DNA of 64,000 nt from Synechococcus sp. AG-679-A04 (GTDB lineage: Bacteria > Cyanobacteriota > Cyanobacteriia > PCC-6307 > Cyanobiaceae), in contig QCUI01000004.1 of the NCBI GenBank assembly GCA_003210775.1, positions 1 to 64,000 on the forward strand. Reading direction: 5' to 3'. The notes under the pieces were generated by a model, which was not told the DNA's origin, ran no database searches, and saw nothing but the letters and a program-made list of their open reading frames with translations. Position numbers and translations under genes: made by a program. Positions 20,794-31,348 of this stretch are shown piece after piece (the stretch's first letter is position 1; each line of letters opens with the position of its first letter).

Positions 20794-23700
20794 ATGAACA
20801 ATCCCCTTTTGATGTATGAAATAATCACTAATCCATTTAACTTTTACGGGGATTTTGGAGGTGCGCACGACAACGATATAGATTTCAAAGCAGAATGGAA
20901 ACAATCAGACTTTGACCTCAACGAAGGAAACTCGATATGGAATAAATATACCACCAACGACCTGAGAAATCTACTAGCAGCCATTAATAATCTATTTTCC
21001 AACGAATTCACACCAATAGCTGGCAATTTTGGAATTCAAAATCACCTAACAACTTCAACTTACCAAATAACAGACTCGGACCACCCAATAGACTCGGACT
21101 CGCTAATAGACAGAGCCATGCAGGCAGATTTTCCCGGATACAAAGGGAACCCTGCCGGAATAGCTCAAGAGGGAGTATGGGGAGTGCTCGGTGACGATAT
21201 CTGGAAGCAAATCATTGCAACTGCAAATTCACTCGAAACAGAGGAAGACAAACAAAAGCTGATCAACACTTATACATTCAATGAAGAAACCGGAGAAGAA
21301 TACAACGTCATCATTGCTGACTTGCGGAAGGGGGTGACATTCGGAAACAAAGATATTGAGACAGATCAATATGTAATTTCAAACCCAATAAGCTTTTCAA
21401 ACCTACGATCCAACGTAAATGCGTGGGCTAGATCTCTTGATAATTATGCTCATAACGATCACTTTATAACAATGCTTCCGAGCCTTAAGAAGACAGATCC
21501 GGATTGGCATCAAGGATACCTGGCAGGGCATGGCCAACTCGGTATGCCCGGGTTAGATCAAGACTGGCCTTTGAAGGCTAACGCTCAAGAATTATATGAT
21601 CAAAGCGCAGAATGGAGAAAAATTATGTTTCGAGGAGATGGCGACAATATCATCTCAACACGATATTTTTATCCGGTAGGAAGCGGATTTGATAAGGCAA
21701 TACATCAAAAAAACAATATAAATACTGGGGGAGGTTCAGATTATGTCATTTACGACAATTCGCAACAAAAAATCATACTTGGCGATGGTGACGACTTGGC
21801 TTTTCCCTCTATCAAGGCTTTCGCTCCTTCCATTAGCTTCGGACAGCATGCCCAAAATAAGCTGCTGGTCCAGGAAGACAAATTGGTCCGAAAAAAAGAT
21901 CACTGCCCTCCCGATATATCGCCCACCTGCCGGACTACGTTTGTAGGGGAGGATACGCCTTTTCAGACAGCAAGCCAAGAAGGGAAGCTAAAATATTCAA
22001 GCAATCGCTTATTGCCACAATCAGATCAAAATAATTTGGCGCCAACGGTTATTGAAAACCCTCTGATTAATGATCCAATACAAAGCATAAATCTTGATGT
22101 GTGGTACTACACAGACAAAGCACAGATCCTTGATGGTGTTCAGCCAAGTCAGCCAATACATGTGATCCAGATTGGTGGCCAAAAAATTTATGGGGGTAAA
22201 GGCAACGACACATTGCACGGCTTTGACCCACTGATATACGCCTCAGAAGAAGCAAAAGAATATAATTATGTGAAATCCCGAAGAGAAAATCCTTGGCAAA
22301 ATGGAAGGCCAGTGCCGCATGAAATTCAAAATAAACTCAACTTCCTTGGAGACAAAAATATTGATTACAAGTGGTCTCCGATTCTCTTATCAGGAGGGGA
22401 AGGATCAGACAGAATCAATGTTGGCGATCTCAAACGCATTAATGGAGAAATTATCAATAAAAACTTATCAGACACATTATATTTAATTTTTGGTGACAAG
22501 GAGAGCCTCGAGGATTGCGAAAGCAAAAGAGTAGATAAAAATTGGGCAGACAACTTAGGCTCTGATACTTATTCTCTTGATGCTTCATATGATTTCAAAG
22601 AAGAAGTCATTATCGAAGGATTGAATATTGACAACCGCATAGCTGGAGATGAACGAAAATCAGATTGGGCGGCAAATGCCTCGACAGCTCAAAAAGCTAC
22701 AACTGCAGCGGCTTTGGTTGCTGCAGCCTCATTTGCGACAAAACGAGTTCCGGTTGTTTCAGCAGCTTCGGCAGTGGCTGCCTTAGGAATAGATATCGTC
22801 AAACTATTTCAAAACTCACAACCCGACACATCAAAAAATGAGGCCGCAAGTTTTTACAATCGAGAGGAGGTGAAGAGAAAGATTGTTCCCTTCCCATCTT
22901 GGAGCAAAGCTATCACTATTCCTGATTTTGATCCAGGCGATAATATAACAATCAACTTGATTCCAATTGAAGACCCCAGTGTTGATCAGTCAGATGACAA
23001 ATGGAGCAACATTAACTTCACGATGACATATGAAAATGACGGCGTACTTAGACCTGATGGATACGGTCACGTCGTCAAACTTAAAACAAGTGACGACCCT
23101 CAAGGGAATCCCCTTGTTTATCTTTCTGGATTGGCAAGCCCTAACCAAGCATCAAAATACGGTTGGAAGACCTGGGATTTCACAATTGGACAAGAGTGGG
23201 CTTTAGACCCAATACAAGATATGGCTTGGTTCGGTGTTTTATCCAATACCGAAAAAATCCAAGAGATGAAAGAAGAATACGAGGAGGTCAAATGGTCTAA
23301 CCTGAAAATTACCAAAGACTCTCCTTATTCAGACATATTCCGTTGGGATAGTTCTTCGCTTGGAAATAAAGGGATATTGGATGACTACAGATCTGGCTCA
23401 TCCTCGATGAGACTGATGTTTGATAACTTCAAACAAGGCTGGTATTGGGATACTCGATTTTTCTCTAAAGATGGGGAGATAGGCGATGTAAATCTGGATT
23501 CTTCATTCCTGCACTACTACAACAAAGCCCAAAAAGCTTGGGATAAAATTTCTTATCGAGATATCGACGATAAATCCACAGAGAAAGATGAAAACGGTTA
23601 CACATATCAAGAAATCGCACAAAAAGCACAGTTCGAATATTGGACAGTCAACGACGACCATATCGTTACGCTCAAGAATGAAAGTCTCAGCGAAAGTGGA

Positions 23701-24123
23701 AACAGTAATCAACTCCTGTTCTATGCTGTTGATGACAATGGATTCGTTCAAGATCCGGCCACTGGCGAGATGATCTCACCAGGAGACCCTCGCTATCAAA
23801 ATATTGCTCTCAACGCTGATTCTTTGACAGGATTAAAGCTGGTTACAAGCGAAACAGGTGCCCAGTCGTATCAGGTTGATGGGCCAGGAAAAATAGCGCC
23901 CGTTCTCAAAAGTGTTGAAGGAGATGGTCAAACCAATTATTGGTTTGCCTTCAAAGATGCAAATCCCGATGGAGAGAAAGTATTTACTCAATTGGATATC
24001 GACACCTATGGCTTTGAAGACGCTCCATCCTTTGATCAGGATTTCAACGACTACGTTTTTTCAGGCAACTCCAACAATGCAATCTTGCAATATGTTGCCT
24101 CGGCCGTCTGGGAGAATGCCTAA
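20794..24123 (+). CDS. Large RTX-like calcium-binding protein with probable C-terminal DUF4114 domain
   Basis: 1109-aa acidic protein; RTX-like motifs IYGGKGNDTLHGFD, LLSGGEGSDRINVGD, ILGDGDDLA; C-terminal YGFEDAPSFDQDFNDYVF resembles DUF4114; no signal peptide; AT-rich. Confidence 0.75.
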   Translation: MNNPLLMYEIITNPFNFYGDFGGAHDNDIDFKAEWKQSDFDLNEGNSIWNKYTTNDLRNLLAAINNLFSNEFTPIAGNFGIQNHLTTSTYQITDSDHPIDSDSLIDRAMQADFPGYKGNPAGIAQEGVWGVLGDDIWKQIIATANSLETEEDKQKLINTYTFNEETGEEYNVIIADLRKGVTFGNKDIETDQYVISNPISFSNLRSNVNAWARSLDNYAHNDHFITMLPSLKKTDPDWHQGYLAGHGQLGMPGLDQDWPLKANAQELYDQSAEWRKIMFRGDGDNIISTRYFYPVGSGFDKAIHQKNNINTGGGSDYVIYDNSQQKIILGDGDDLAFPSIKAFAPSISFGQHAQNKLLVQEDKLVRKKDHCPPDISPTCRTTFVGEDTPFQTASQEGKLKYSSNRLLPQSDQNNLAPTVIENPLINDPIQSINLDVWYYTDKAQILDGVQPSQPIHVIQIGGQKIYGGKGNDTLHGFDPLIYASEEAKEYNYVKSRRENPWQNGRPVPHEIQNKLNFLGDKNIDYKWSPILLSGGEGSDRINVGDLKRINGEIINKNLSDTLYLIFGDKESLEDCESKRVDKNWADNLGSDTYSLDASYDFKEEVIIEGLNIDNRIAGDERKSDWAANASTAQKATTAAALVAAASFATKRVPVVSAASAVAALGIDIVKLFQNSQPDTSKNEAASFYNREEVKRKIVPFPSWSKAITIPDFDPGDNITINLIPIEDPSVDQSDDKWSNINFTMTYENDGVLRPDGYGHVVKLKTSDDPQGNPLVYLSGLASPNQASKYGWKTWDFTIGQEWALDPIQDMAWFGVLSNTEKIQEMKEEYEEVKWSNLKITKDSPYSDIFRWDSSSLGNKGILDDYRSGSSSMRLMFDNFKQGWYWDTRFFSKDGEIGDVNLDSSFLHYYNKAQKAWDKISYRDIDDKSTEKDENGYTYQEIAQKAQFEYWTVNDDHIVTLKNESLSESGNSNQLLFYAVDDNGFVQDPATGEMISPGDPRYQNIALNADSLTGLKLVTSETGAQSYQVDGPGKIAPVLKSVEGDGQTNYWFAFKDANPDGEKVFTQLDIDTYGFEDAPSFDQDFNDYVFSGNSNNAILQYVASAVWENA

Positions 24124-24278
24124 AAAGCTTAAACAGTTATTCAAATTCGGATATGGCGCGGTTGAATCATTTTGATCGCTTCAGTGAAACTGAGCGAAAC
24201 AAACTGATCGGAAAAAGATTTTCAATGACCAGGATCTGGCTCGAATCACCCTCTGAAAACTGATCAATCTCAATACTT

Positions 24279-26303
24279 TCATTGAGATACCCCAGCTGGT
24301 GCGAGGTAGCGCCCATACCAAGCCAGCATCCGTTGCATCAGATCCAACTGATTGTTTCGGTCCACGAATCCATGACCTTCCCCTGGATAGATGACCTTCA
24401 AGGTCGTTACTCCAGCATCCTCAACGGCACGATGCATCTGATGAACCTGACCCGGAGGTGTGCGTTGGTCACTGTCACCCACATAAAACAACACCGGTGT
24501 TGTCACCTTTGACGCATGCTTGAGCGGGGAGCGCTGCCAGGCCAGTGATTGTTCAGGGAAAGGCGGCTCGCCGAGGTGAATGGTCAGATACTGAGGGATA
24601 TCCGTGGTGCCATAAAAACTGATCAGATCAGCCAGGATTCCGCCAGACACCGCTGCCTTGAAACGTGTTGTCTGGGTGATGCTCCAGGAGCTCAGATAAC
24701 CGCCATAGCTGTAACCCCCAACACCCAGCCGCTTGGGATCAGCAAATCCTTGCGACACCAATGCGTCGACTCCACTGATCGCATCCACATAATCAATTCC
24801 TCCTAAATCACCTGTATTGGCATTGGCGTAATCAACTCCAGCTCCGAGTGAACCCCGCACATTCGGGAAAAAAGTGATGTAGCCATTGGCAGCCAAGACC
24901 TGACCCCAATCCGTGAAACCATCCGACCATCCGATCTGCCAGGCCGATGTCGGACCACCGTGCAGAATCGTCACCATCGGATAACGGCGACCCGATTGAT
25001 AGTCAAGGGGAAGCACAAAAAATCCATGCACCGTTTGACCATCATCTGGATTGCGCCATTGCAGCTCACGCACCTCTCCAAATCGGATCTGATCAATCTG
25101 CGGATTCAGACGTGTGAGCTGTTTGGGGGCCTGTCCTGAATCAACGAACCAGAGATCCGGCGGAGTCGATGCGGAAGCTTTGAGCAGAACAACTCGGCCC
25201 GATACATCATGAGCGGTGTAGGTGCCCTTCTCAAACAATCTGGCGCCAGATGGTGTCAGCCGCTGAATGGCACCCGTCTCTCGTTCAATCCTGGCGAGAG
25301 ACGTCTGGTTCCCCTCCAACAACTGACCGAACAGAAAGCGGGAGTCAGCAGACCAGCGTGTATCTCCGATCGTGGCCCGAACGCCATCCAGTAAAACCTG
25401 AGTCTGACCATCGCTGGCTGAGATAAAAGCTGGAGACCATGCATCTCCGGGTGATCTCCACACATCAACATGGATGAGCTCCCCGTCAGGCGACCACAAC
25501 ACGGGGGAGTCCCAACCGATGCGATTGGGGAAACGGCGCTCAACCTCAGCCAGGGAAGGATCAATGATCACCAGCTGCCTGGCACTGACCAGATCCGGAA
25601 CCTTGGCTGTTGGAGAAGTCAGGGCGGCAATTCGGGTGCCATCCGGTGACCAGTCAAAGTCGATCACATTCAGTCCAGACGGTGAAATCAGCTTCACCTC
25701 CTCTCCTGAAACAGACACCTGATACAGCTTCGTCAGAGGCAGGGGCCGGTTCGATGGATGGGGTGCGCTGTCGGAATGATTCAGATCGTCTGATGCAAGA
25801 AAAGCGAGACTGCTGCCATCGGGTGCCCAGCGGAATGCGGAGATCTCTCCGCCCACACCCGTGAGCTGACGAACCCCGGCGCCAGAGGAATCGCTCAGGA
25901 AGATCTGTGTTGTGGATCCGTTTGACTCTCCCGTGCCACGTTTGGAGAGAAAGGCCAGCATTCCTCCATCAGGAGACCATCGGGGTGACCAGTCCCGCTG
26001 TGGACTTGAGATCCAGCGTTGGGGAGGTGCGCTGCCGTCTGCAGGAACTCTCCAAAGATCCTGATCACCCCGCCAGGGTTGACCATCCTTTTGAGGTCCC
26101 GGTTCCTCCAAAACGAAAACCACCGTCTCGCCGTCAGGCGAGATCTGCGGGCTGGAGGCCTTTCGGATGGTCAGGAAATCGAGAGGTGTTGAACCGCGCC
26201 GTTGCGAAGCAGAGGTTGCAGTGGCGAGTGAACAGGCCAGCAGCACAAGGCCACTGCTGACAATTGCTCGCTTCAGACCAGATGGCATCGCAACAATCAG
26301 CAC
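24279..26303 (-). CDS. S9 family peptidase (prolyl oligopeptidase / DPP-like)
   Basis: TolB-like propeller, then [14 protein letters not shown] nucleophile motif and GEGHGF catalytic His region. Confidence 0.93.
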   Translation of the reverse strand: MLIVAMPSGLKRAIVSSGLVLLACSLATATSASQRRGSTPLDFLTIRKASSPQISPDGETVVFVLEEPGPQKDGQPWRGDQDLWRVPADGSAPPQRWISSPQRDWSPRWSPDGGMLAFLSKRGTGESNGSTTQIFLSDSSGAGVRQLTGVGGEISAFRWAPDGSSLAFLASDDLNHSDSAPHPSNRPLPLTKLYQVSVSGEEVKLISPSGLNVIDFDWSPDGTRIAALTSPTAKVPDLVSARQLVIIDPSLAEVERRFPNRIGWDSPVLWSPDGELIHVDVWRSPGDAWSPAFISASDGQTQVLLDGVRATIGDTRWSADSRFLFGQLLEGNQTSLARIERETGAIQRLTPSGARLFEKGTYTAHDVSGRVVLLKASASTPPDLWFVDSGQAPKQLTRLNPQIDQIRFGEVRELQWRNPDDGQTVHGFFVLPLDYQSGRRYPMVTILHGGPTSAWQIGWSDGFTDWGQVLAANGYITFFPNVRGSLGAGVDYANANTGDLGGIDYVDAISGVDALVSQGFADPKRLGVGGYSYGGYLSSWSITQTTRFKAAVSGGILADLISFYGTTDIPQYLTIHLGEPPFPEQSLAWQRSPLKHASKVTTPVLFYVGDSDQRTPPGQVHQMHRAVEDAGVTTLKVIYPGEGHGFVDRNNQLDLMQRMLAWYGRYLAPAGVSQ

Positions 26304-26395
26304 TCTGCAATCAACTTATCGACGCTGACTTCAGTCAACCAACGGTGCCCAAAAGCCAGTCTCGGCCAATTCGTGCCAGACGATGGGCGGCAAGG

Positions 26396-26440
26396 CACTG
26401 CGTCAGGATTTGTGCTGACTCCATCTGCAGCAAGCGCAGC
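26396..26440. repeat. Right copy of imperfect direct repeat
   Basis: cactgcgtcaggatttgtgctgactccatctgcagcaagcgcag, 4 nt upstream of the hisIE ATG at 26444. Confidence 0.7.
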
Positions 26441-26443
26441 CCG

Positions 26444-27112
26444 ATGCAGCCCCTCACATCAGCCTTCATTGATCAACTCCGTTTCAACGATGCGGGCCTG
26501 ATCCCGGCAATCGCCCAGGACTGGCTGGACGGTGCAGTGCTGATGGTGGCCTGGATGAACAGGCACTCCATCGAACTGACATTGAGAACAGGAGAGGTGC
26601 ATTACTGGAGCCGCTCACGCCAGGAGCTGTGGCACAAGGGCGCCACCAGCGGCCACACTCAGACAGTGAGAAGCATCCGTTACGACTGTGACGCGGATGT
26701 GATTTTGGTCTCAATCGAACAGACAGGCGATGTGGCCTGCCACACCGGTGCTCGTAGCTGCTTCTACGAAGACAGCGACCAGCGTGCCCCGGGCGGTGTA
26801 GACGCGCTCCCACCTCCGGCGGACGCCTGCACGGAGCTGATGCGCGTGATCGAAAGCCGCCGGGATCACCCTGAGGAAGGCAGTTACACCAACAAACTTC
26901 TCAAGGGTGGTGACAACAGCATCCTCAAGAAAATCGGAGAGGAGAGTGCCGAGTTCGTGATGGCCTGCAAAGACGACAACATCGACGAGATCGCTGGAGA
27001 AGCGGCCGACATCCTCTTCCATATGCAAGTAGCCCTGGCCCATCACGGTGTGAGCTGGCGCCAGGTGCAGGAAGTGCTCGCGGCCAGGCGTGGAGCCCCG
27101 CGCAGACCTTGA
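26444..27112 (+). CDS. hisIE: Bifunctional phosphoribosyl-AMP cyclohydrolase / phosphoribosyl-ATP pyrophosphatase
   Basis: [48 protein letters not shown]-terminal HisE GSYTNKLL..[12 protein letters not shown]. Confidence 0.96.
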   Translation: MQPLTSAFIDQLRFNDAGLIPAIAQDWLDGAVLMVAWMNRHSIELTLRTGEVHYWSRSRQELWHKGATSGHTQTVRSIRYDCDADVILVSIEQTGDVACHTGARSCFYEDSDQRAPGGVDALPPPADACTELMRVIESRRDHPEEGSYTNKLLKGGDNSILKKIGEESAEFVMACKDDNIDEIAGEAADILFHMQVALAHHGVSWRQVQEVLAARRGAPRRP

Positions 27113-27127
27113 TCATGGTGTGCGTGA

Positions 27128-27820
27128 TCAAGGTGTGCAGGGAGAGTCAGAACGGATCACCACTTCATCCCCGAGCTGCACGGTCTTGAGTAGGCCAGCC
27201 ATTGCTTTGCGATCTACGTTGATGCAGCCACCGGTGGTCGACTGCCCCACCCGGCTGGGATCGTTGGTGCCGTGGATGGCGAAGCTGTACCAGCGAAATT
27301 TGCCGTCGTAGGTGTTGAAACGGAATGGCTGTGGAGTGGCAGGAACAGGCGCCAGGCTGATGTAACCCTCGCCGTACTCACCGATTTCACCATCGCCCTT
27401 GAAATCGATGGAACTCATGTTGTGAAACAGGTTCTCGCGCAGATAGGTCTCAGTCTTGCCGGACTCCTTCACCAAAGCGGGATCCATCACAAAGCGATCC
27501 TTACTGAGGATTGCGTTCACACGGAAGGTGCCCAAGGGAGTCCATCCTTCTTCAAAGCGTGTGCCAGCACATGTAATGCCGTTGCGGCCGAATCCGACTT
27601 TGAAGCGAACGGCTTTACCTCCCTGTTTCAGCTCTCCGGTGCTGGCTGAGGGCTGAACACCATCCAGCTGAATGCGAATGCTGTCCTTGGAGGCTCTGCC
27701 TTCCCTAGAGAGAGGACCCGACGAACCACACCCGGCAACAGAAACGAGCACAGCGCCCATAAGCAATGAACGCATCAGGCTGCGTGAGCGCAGCAAGGTC
27801 GCAATCCTCAAGGCCAGCAA
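27128..27820 (-). CDS. L,D-transpeptidase (YkuD)
   Basis: Lipoprotein-like N-terminus (VAGCGSSG); IHGTNDPSRVGQSTTGGCINVDRKAM. Confidence 0.88.
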   Translation of the reverse strand: MLALRIATLLRSRSLMRSLLMGAVLVSVAGCGSSGPLSREGRASKDSIRIQLDGVQPSASTGELKQGGKAVRFKVGFGRNGITCAGTRFEEGWTPLGTFRVNAILSKDRFVMDPALVKESGKTETYLRENLFHNMSSIDFKGDGEIGEYGEGYISLAPVPATPQPFRFNTYDGKFRWYSFAIHGTNDPSRVGQSTTGGCINVDRKAMAGLLKTVQLGDEVVIRSDSPCTP

Positions 27821-27892
27821 TCGTTCAGTGAAAGCAGCATGCCGAGTTTTCAGCGGCCTGTCAGAAGCTTGAAGCGTGCGTCAAAAACGCCG

Positions 27893-28546
27893 TCACTGAT
27901 CTGCGGCATCGGCAGGCTTGAAGGGCTCGCCAAAACGAGTTGGCTGATCACGCAACCAGTTGAGTGTGCGTCGATCACCAGCCGATGGAGCGAGCACTGG
28001 CGATGCTCCTTGCACCGGTGCAAGGGCATCAGCGGGGTAAACGCTATGGCCCCAGAGACCGAAGGCATGGCCCAGCTCATGCAACGCAGTGGCCTGCAGA
28101 GACTGTGCCCTCAGCTCCGGTGACACCATCACGGTCACACCTGGTTCCAGTCGCCAGATGTCTTCGCGACGCACCTCCAGCAGTTGCAGCACAGCACGAC
28201 CATTGCTGGCTCGCCAGCCCCCCGCCAGTTTTCGCCGAGGCGGCCGACGGCGTTCCACCCGAACATGAGCCCGGTTGCGATCACTGACACGCGTGATCGG
28301 CAACAGAGTCATCCAACGATCCAAAGCGGCATCAACGGCATTCAGCCAGCGACGCTCCCATCGATCCGGCAGCTCATCAGCTGAAGGCTCGACCCACACA
28401 CACCAGCGAGGGAGGGACGGAACCCCGAAAGCCGTGGTCGCCAAACGCGCCCCGTATCCAGGTGCTGTTTCAGCCGCCGCGGCAGTAAAGGGCTGACCCT
28501 CAAGCCTGCGGACCTGCTGAACCGGTGGACAGGGGTCATCAAGCAT
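27893..28546 (-). CDS. Matrixin-like zinc metalloprotease
   Basis: ATALHELGHAFGLWGHS matches HExxHxxGxxH. Confidence 0.8.
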   Translation of the reverse strand: MLDDPCPPVQQVRRLEGQPFTAAAAETAPGYGARLATTAFGVPSLPRWCVWVEPSADELPDRWERRWLNAVDAALDRWMTLLPITRVSDRNRAHVRVERRRPPRRKLAGGWRASNGRAVLQLLEVRREDIWRLEPGVTVMVSPELRAQSLQATALHELGHAFGLWGHSVYPADALAPVQGASPVLAPSAGDRRTLNWLRDQPTRFGEPFKPADAADQ

Positions 28547-28558
28547 CGGACTCGTTAC

Positions 28559-29050
28559 TCAGGCAGCGGAAAGACCAACACCCCTGGCCATCAGTGTGGC
28601 GAGCATGGGGACTAAGGCAAATCCCACCAGCTCCACATTGATGATCCACCCCAGACGGGTTGCCAGCGCCTGGCTCACCTTGGGCAACTCGCCCTTACTG
28701 AGCGGAATCGCCCAAAGGATATAGGTGACTGTGGGATAGAGAGAAAGCCCTCCAACACTCAGATAAAGACCGACTTTCCACCAGAACAGAGGGTTTTCGG
28801 TGTAAAACTCGCTGCCCTGACCGAAATAGAGCACCCGCAGAATTCCAGTCACCAGCAAAGCGAGTGCTGCAATTCCATAAATGATGTCGGTGATCACCAT
28901 TGCCGTTGCGGTCCTGCGATCCGGATCAGGACGAATCAGCCTGCGCTCCACCACCAAGGCCGCGAAGCAGAGCATGAAGCTCAGGTAGTGGACATAGGCC
29001 ACTCCAGCACTCTTGGCGATCTCCGGAGTCAGCGCAGTGGCCAGCAACAT
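28559..29050 (-). CDS. DUF2214 family membrane protein
   Basis: Four predicted TM helices, VHYLSFMLCFAALVVERRL. Confidence 0.7.
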   Translation of the reverse strand: MLLATALTPEIAKSAGVAYVHYLSFMLCFAALVVERRLIRPDPDRRTATAMVITDIIYGIAALALLVTGILRVLYFGQGSEFYTENPLFWWKVGLYLSVGGLSLYPTVTYILWAIPLSKGELPKVSQALATRLGWIINVELVGFALVPMLATLMARGVGLSAA

Positions 29051-29272
29051 GAGCTCGAATCATTTGTTGCTGGCGACAGTAGCGGCTGAGAGGAAGCCTC
29101 CGCTGCTTCCATGAGGAAGATCTGCACAACAAATCCAACGCAAATATGAAGCAACACGAATCAAACTATGAACAAAACTTGAATTCAGTACAAATTCAGA
29201 ATTACGACTGAAATATGAATTCCGCAGTCTTCATTACACGCACCAGATAAAAAGCCTTTCGCCCTAGGTTCA

Positions 29273-30220
29273 ATGAAACCTGGCATACATGTGATGGTGA
29301 GTTCACTGAGTGCATTTCTAGGCGAAATCGGCAGACATCAACTATTGACTCCTGAACAGGAGTTAACCATGGGTCGCAAAGTTCAGGCGATGGTCGCTCT
29401 GAATGAGCGCTGTCTGCTTGCCGGCGGAAGTGGGTCCGCATGTGAATACAACGACGAAGAGAAGCGCACGATTAAACGAGGAGAGAGGGCCAAGAATCAG
29501 ATGATCACCTCCAACCTCCGGTTGGTAGTCAATCTTGCAAAGCGATACCAGGGTAAGGGACTTGACCTACTGGACCTGATTCAAGAAGGCACCCTTGGAC
29601 TCACACGCGCCGTCGAGAAATACGACCCAACTCGCGGTCATCGCTTTTCCACCTACGCCTACTGGTGGATTCGTCAGGGCCTGAACCGTGCTCTTTCAAC
29701 CCAGAGCCGCACCATTCGCATTCCCGTGAATGTGAATGAAAAGCTCACAAAACTGCGTGCTGCCAAAGCTCGACTGATGCAGAGCAATGGCTTACCTCCA
29801 ACATCGGAACAACTTGCGGAGTCGATGCAAATCTCCCTCAGCGAGGTGGAAGATCTCCTGGGTTGCGAATTACGCAGTGTGACGGTCAGTCTTCAGGGAG
29901 TCGTGAAGTCAAAGTCAGATCCATCAGAACTCGTTGACGTTCTGCCAAGCGATGAAATTCCACCGATGGAACGGGCGGAAATCGCAGAAAGAACTGCTTC
30001 GGCCTGGAAGCTGCTGGACAAATCCAATCTCACTCCCAAGGAACGCACGGTGGTGATGCTGCGCTTCGGCCTCGACGGCAGCCATGAATGGCGCACGCTT
30101 GCTGAAGTGGCCAGGCACATGAACTGCAGCCGTGAATATTGTCGCCAGGTGGTCCAACGTGCATTGCGCAAACTGCGCAAGACCGGCATCCAGCACGGAC
30201 TCGTGGAGATGAGCGTCTGA
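29273..30220 (+). CDS. Group 2 RNA polymerase sigma factor (sigma-70 family)
   Basis: NLRLVVNLAKRYQGKGLDLLDLIQEGTLGL, HRFSTYAYWWIRQGLNRALSTQSRTIRIPV, region 4 HTH. Start may be 29291. Confidence 0.93.
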   Translation: MKPGIHVMVSSLSAFLGEIGRHQLLTPEQELTMGRKVQAMVALNERCLLAGGSGSACEYNDEEKRTIKRGERAKNQMITSNLRLVVNLAKRYQGKGLDLLDLIQEGTLGLTRAVEKYDPTRGHRFSTYAYWWIRQGLNRALSTQSRTIRIPVNVNEKLTKLRAAKARLMQSNGLPPTSEQLAESMQISLSEVEDLLGCELRSVTVSLQGVVKSKSDPSELVDVLPSDEIPPMERAEIAERTASAWKLLDKSNLTPKERTVVMLRFGLDGSHEWRTLAEVARHMNCSREYCRQVVQRALRKLRKTGIQHGLVEMSV

Positions 30221-30313
30221 ACGGGGAACCCACCCTCCAGGGATCGGCTCTCCTGCTGGCCAATCCGCTCAGAGGGTGAGACTGTTCATGCTGTCAGCTT
30301 TACTGCCTCCGCC

Positions 30314-30715
30314 ATGACCTCGAGCTCCCCTTCAGGCACCACGGAGTTCAACAACAGCTTCAACGGGGAAGTGGTGGATGCAGAAGTGCTCGACAGTGAA
30401 GTCATTGATGAGTCCGCATTCCGGCAGCTGCTGATGCGGGCTGGACGATCCATTGCCCGCCCAGCCCTTGAAGCGCTGGAGATGATGCTTGATCCGGCGA
30501 CGCCTCCTCAGGCGAGGCTCACCCTGCTGGCAGCACTCACCTATCTCCTGGTCCCCACCGACCTGATCCCAGACCTATTGCCGGTGGCTGGTTTTAGTGA
30601 TGATCTGGTGGCAATCACCGCAGTCATGAGTCTTTGCCGGAATCACATCACTCCCGAGATCAGGCAACGAGCACAACGCAGACTGGATCAATGGTTCCCG
30701 ATCCAATGCCCATGA
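30314..30715 (+). CDS. DUF1232 / YkvA family protein
   Basis: LAALTYLLVPTDLIPDLLPVAGFSDDLVAI. Confidence 0.85.
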   Translation: MTSSSPSGTTEFNNSFNGEVVDAEVLDSEVIDESAFRQLLMRAGRSIARPALEALEMMLDPATPPQARLTLLAALTYLLVPTDLIPDLLPVAGFSDDLVAITAVMSLCRNHITPEIRQRAQRRLDQWFPIQCP

Positions 30716-31047
30716 CCCGCTGGTCACGCGAATTGGAGGATGACCTTGCAGCACTGCTGAAGGACTGGCTGAAGCAGCAGGGGCGTACCCAGTCAGACCT
30801 GCGCCGCAGCCTGAGAGCAACATCCACCCGCATGCCTGCCCTAATGGAGGTGCTGGAGCGTGAACATGTCCTAGGGGGCATGCCTCGGCTGGCAGCCCGG
30901 CTGTGCTCTATCGAAGCCGAATGGGCAGCCAATCCGGGAATGCCTGCGAATGAGGATTCAGGAGCAGGCGCCCCTCAGAACGGTGCCGATCCCTTCGGTC
31001 AACTGGATCTACTGCTGCGAGAAATTAGAGATGACTGCACCGGCTGA
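30691..31047 (+). CDS. Conserved hypothetical protein
   Basis: RELEDDLAALLKDWLKQQGRTQSDLRRSLRATSTRMPALMEVLERE; probable start at 30691 or 30706. Confidence 0.6.
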   Translation: MVPDPMPMTRWSRELEDDLAALLKDWLKQQGRTQSDLRRSLRATSTRMPALMEVLEREHVLGGMPRLAARLCSIEAEWAANPGMPANEDSGAGAPQNGADPFGQLDLLLREIRDDCTG

Positions 31048-31064
31048 ACCCGGTCGCAGGCAAC

Positions 31065-31343
31065 ATGGGGATATCTGTCAGGTTCTCAATGGCCTCCGTC
31101 CCGCAACGACTGCTCGGCGTCAGCCTCATCACGGCTGTCAGCGTGACGCTTCCGCAGGCCGTGATGGCTCAATCAGAGGTCTGGCTGCTGGGCCCTAATA
31201 GCCGTACTGGAGAACAAAGCACTGTGGTTCCCACGGACTGCGTCGAGGGGGCGGATGGCTCCATTACCTGTAATACCAAGATCGAAAACCCCCCTGGCGA
31301 CACACCCGCCAAGCCCTTCTTTAACCCGTTCAGCAACAACTGA
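31065..31343 (+). CDS. Small secreted hypothetical protein
   Basis: Signal peptide LLGVSLITAVSVTLPQAVMAQ. Confidence 0.55.
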   Translation: MGISVRFSMASVPQRLLGVSLITAVSVTLPQAVMAQSEVWLLGPNSRTGEQSTVVPTDCVEGADGSITCNTKIENPPGDTPAKPFFNPFSNN

Positions 31344-31348
31344 GCCCA

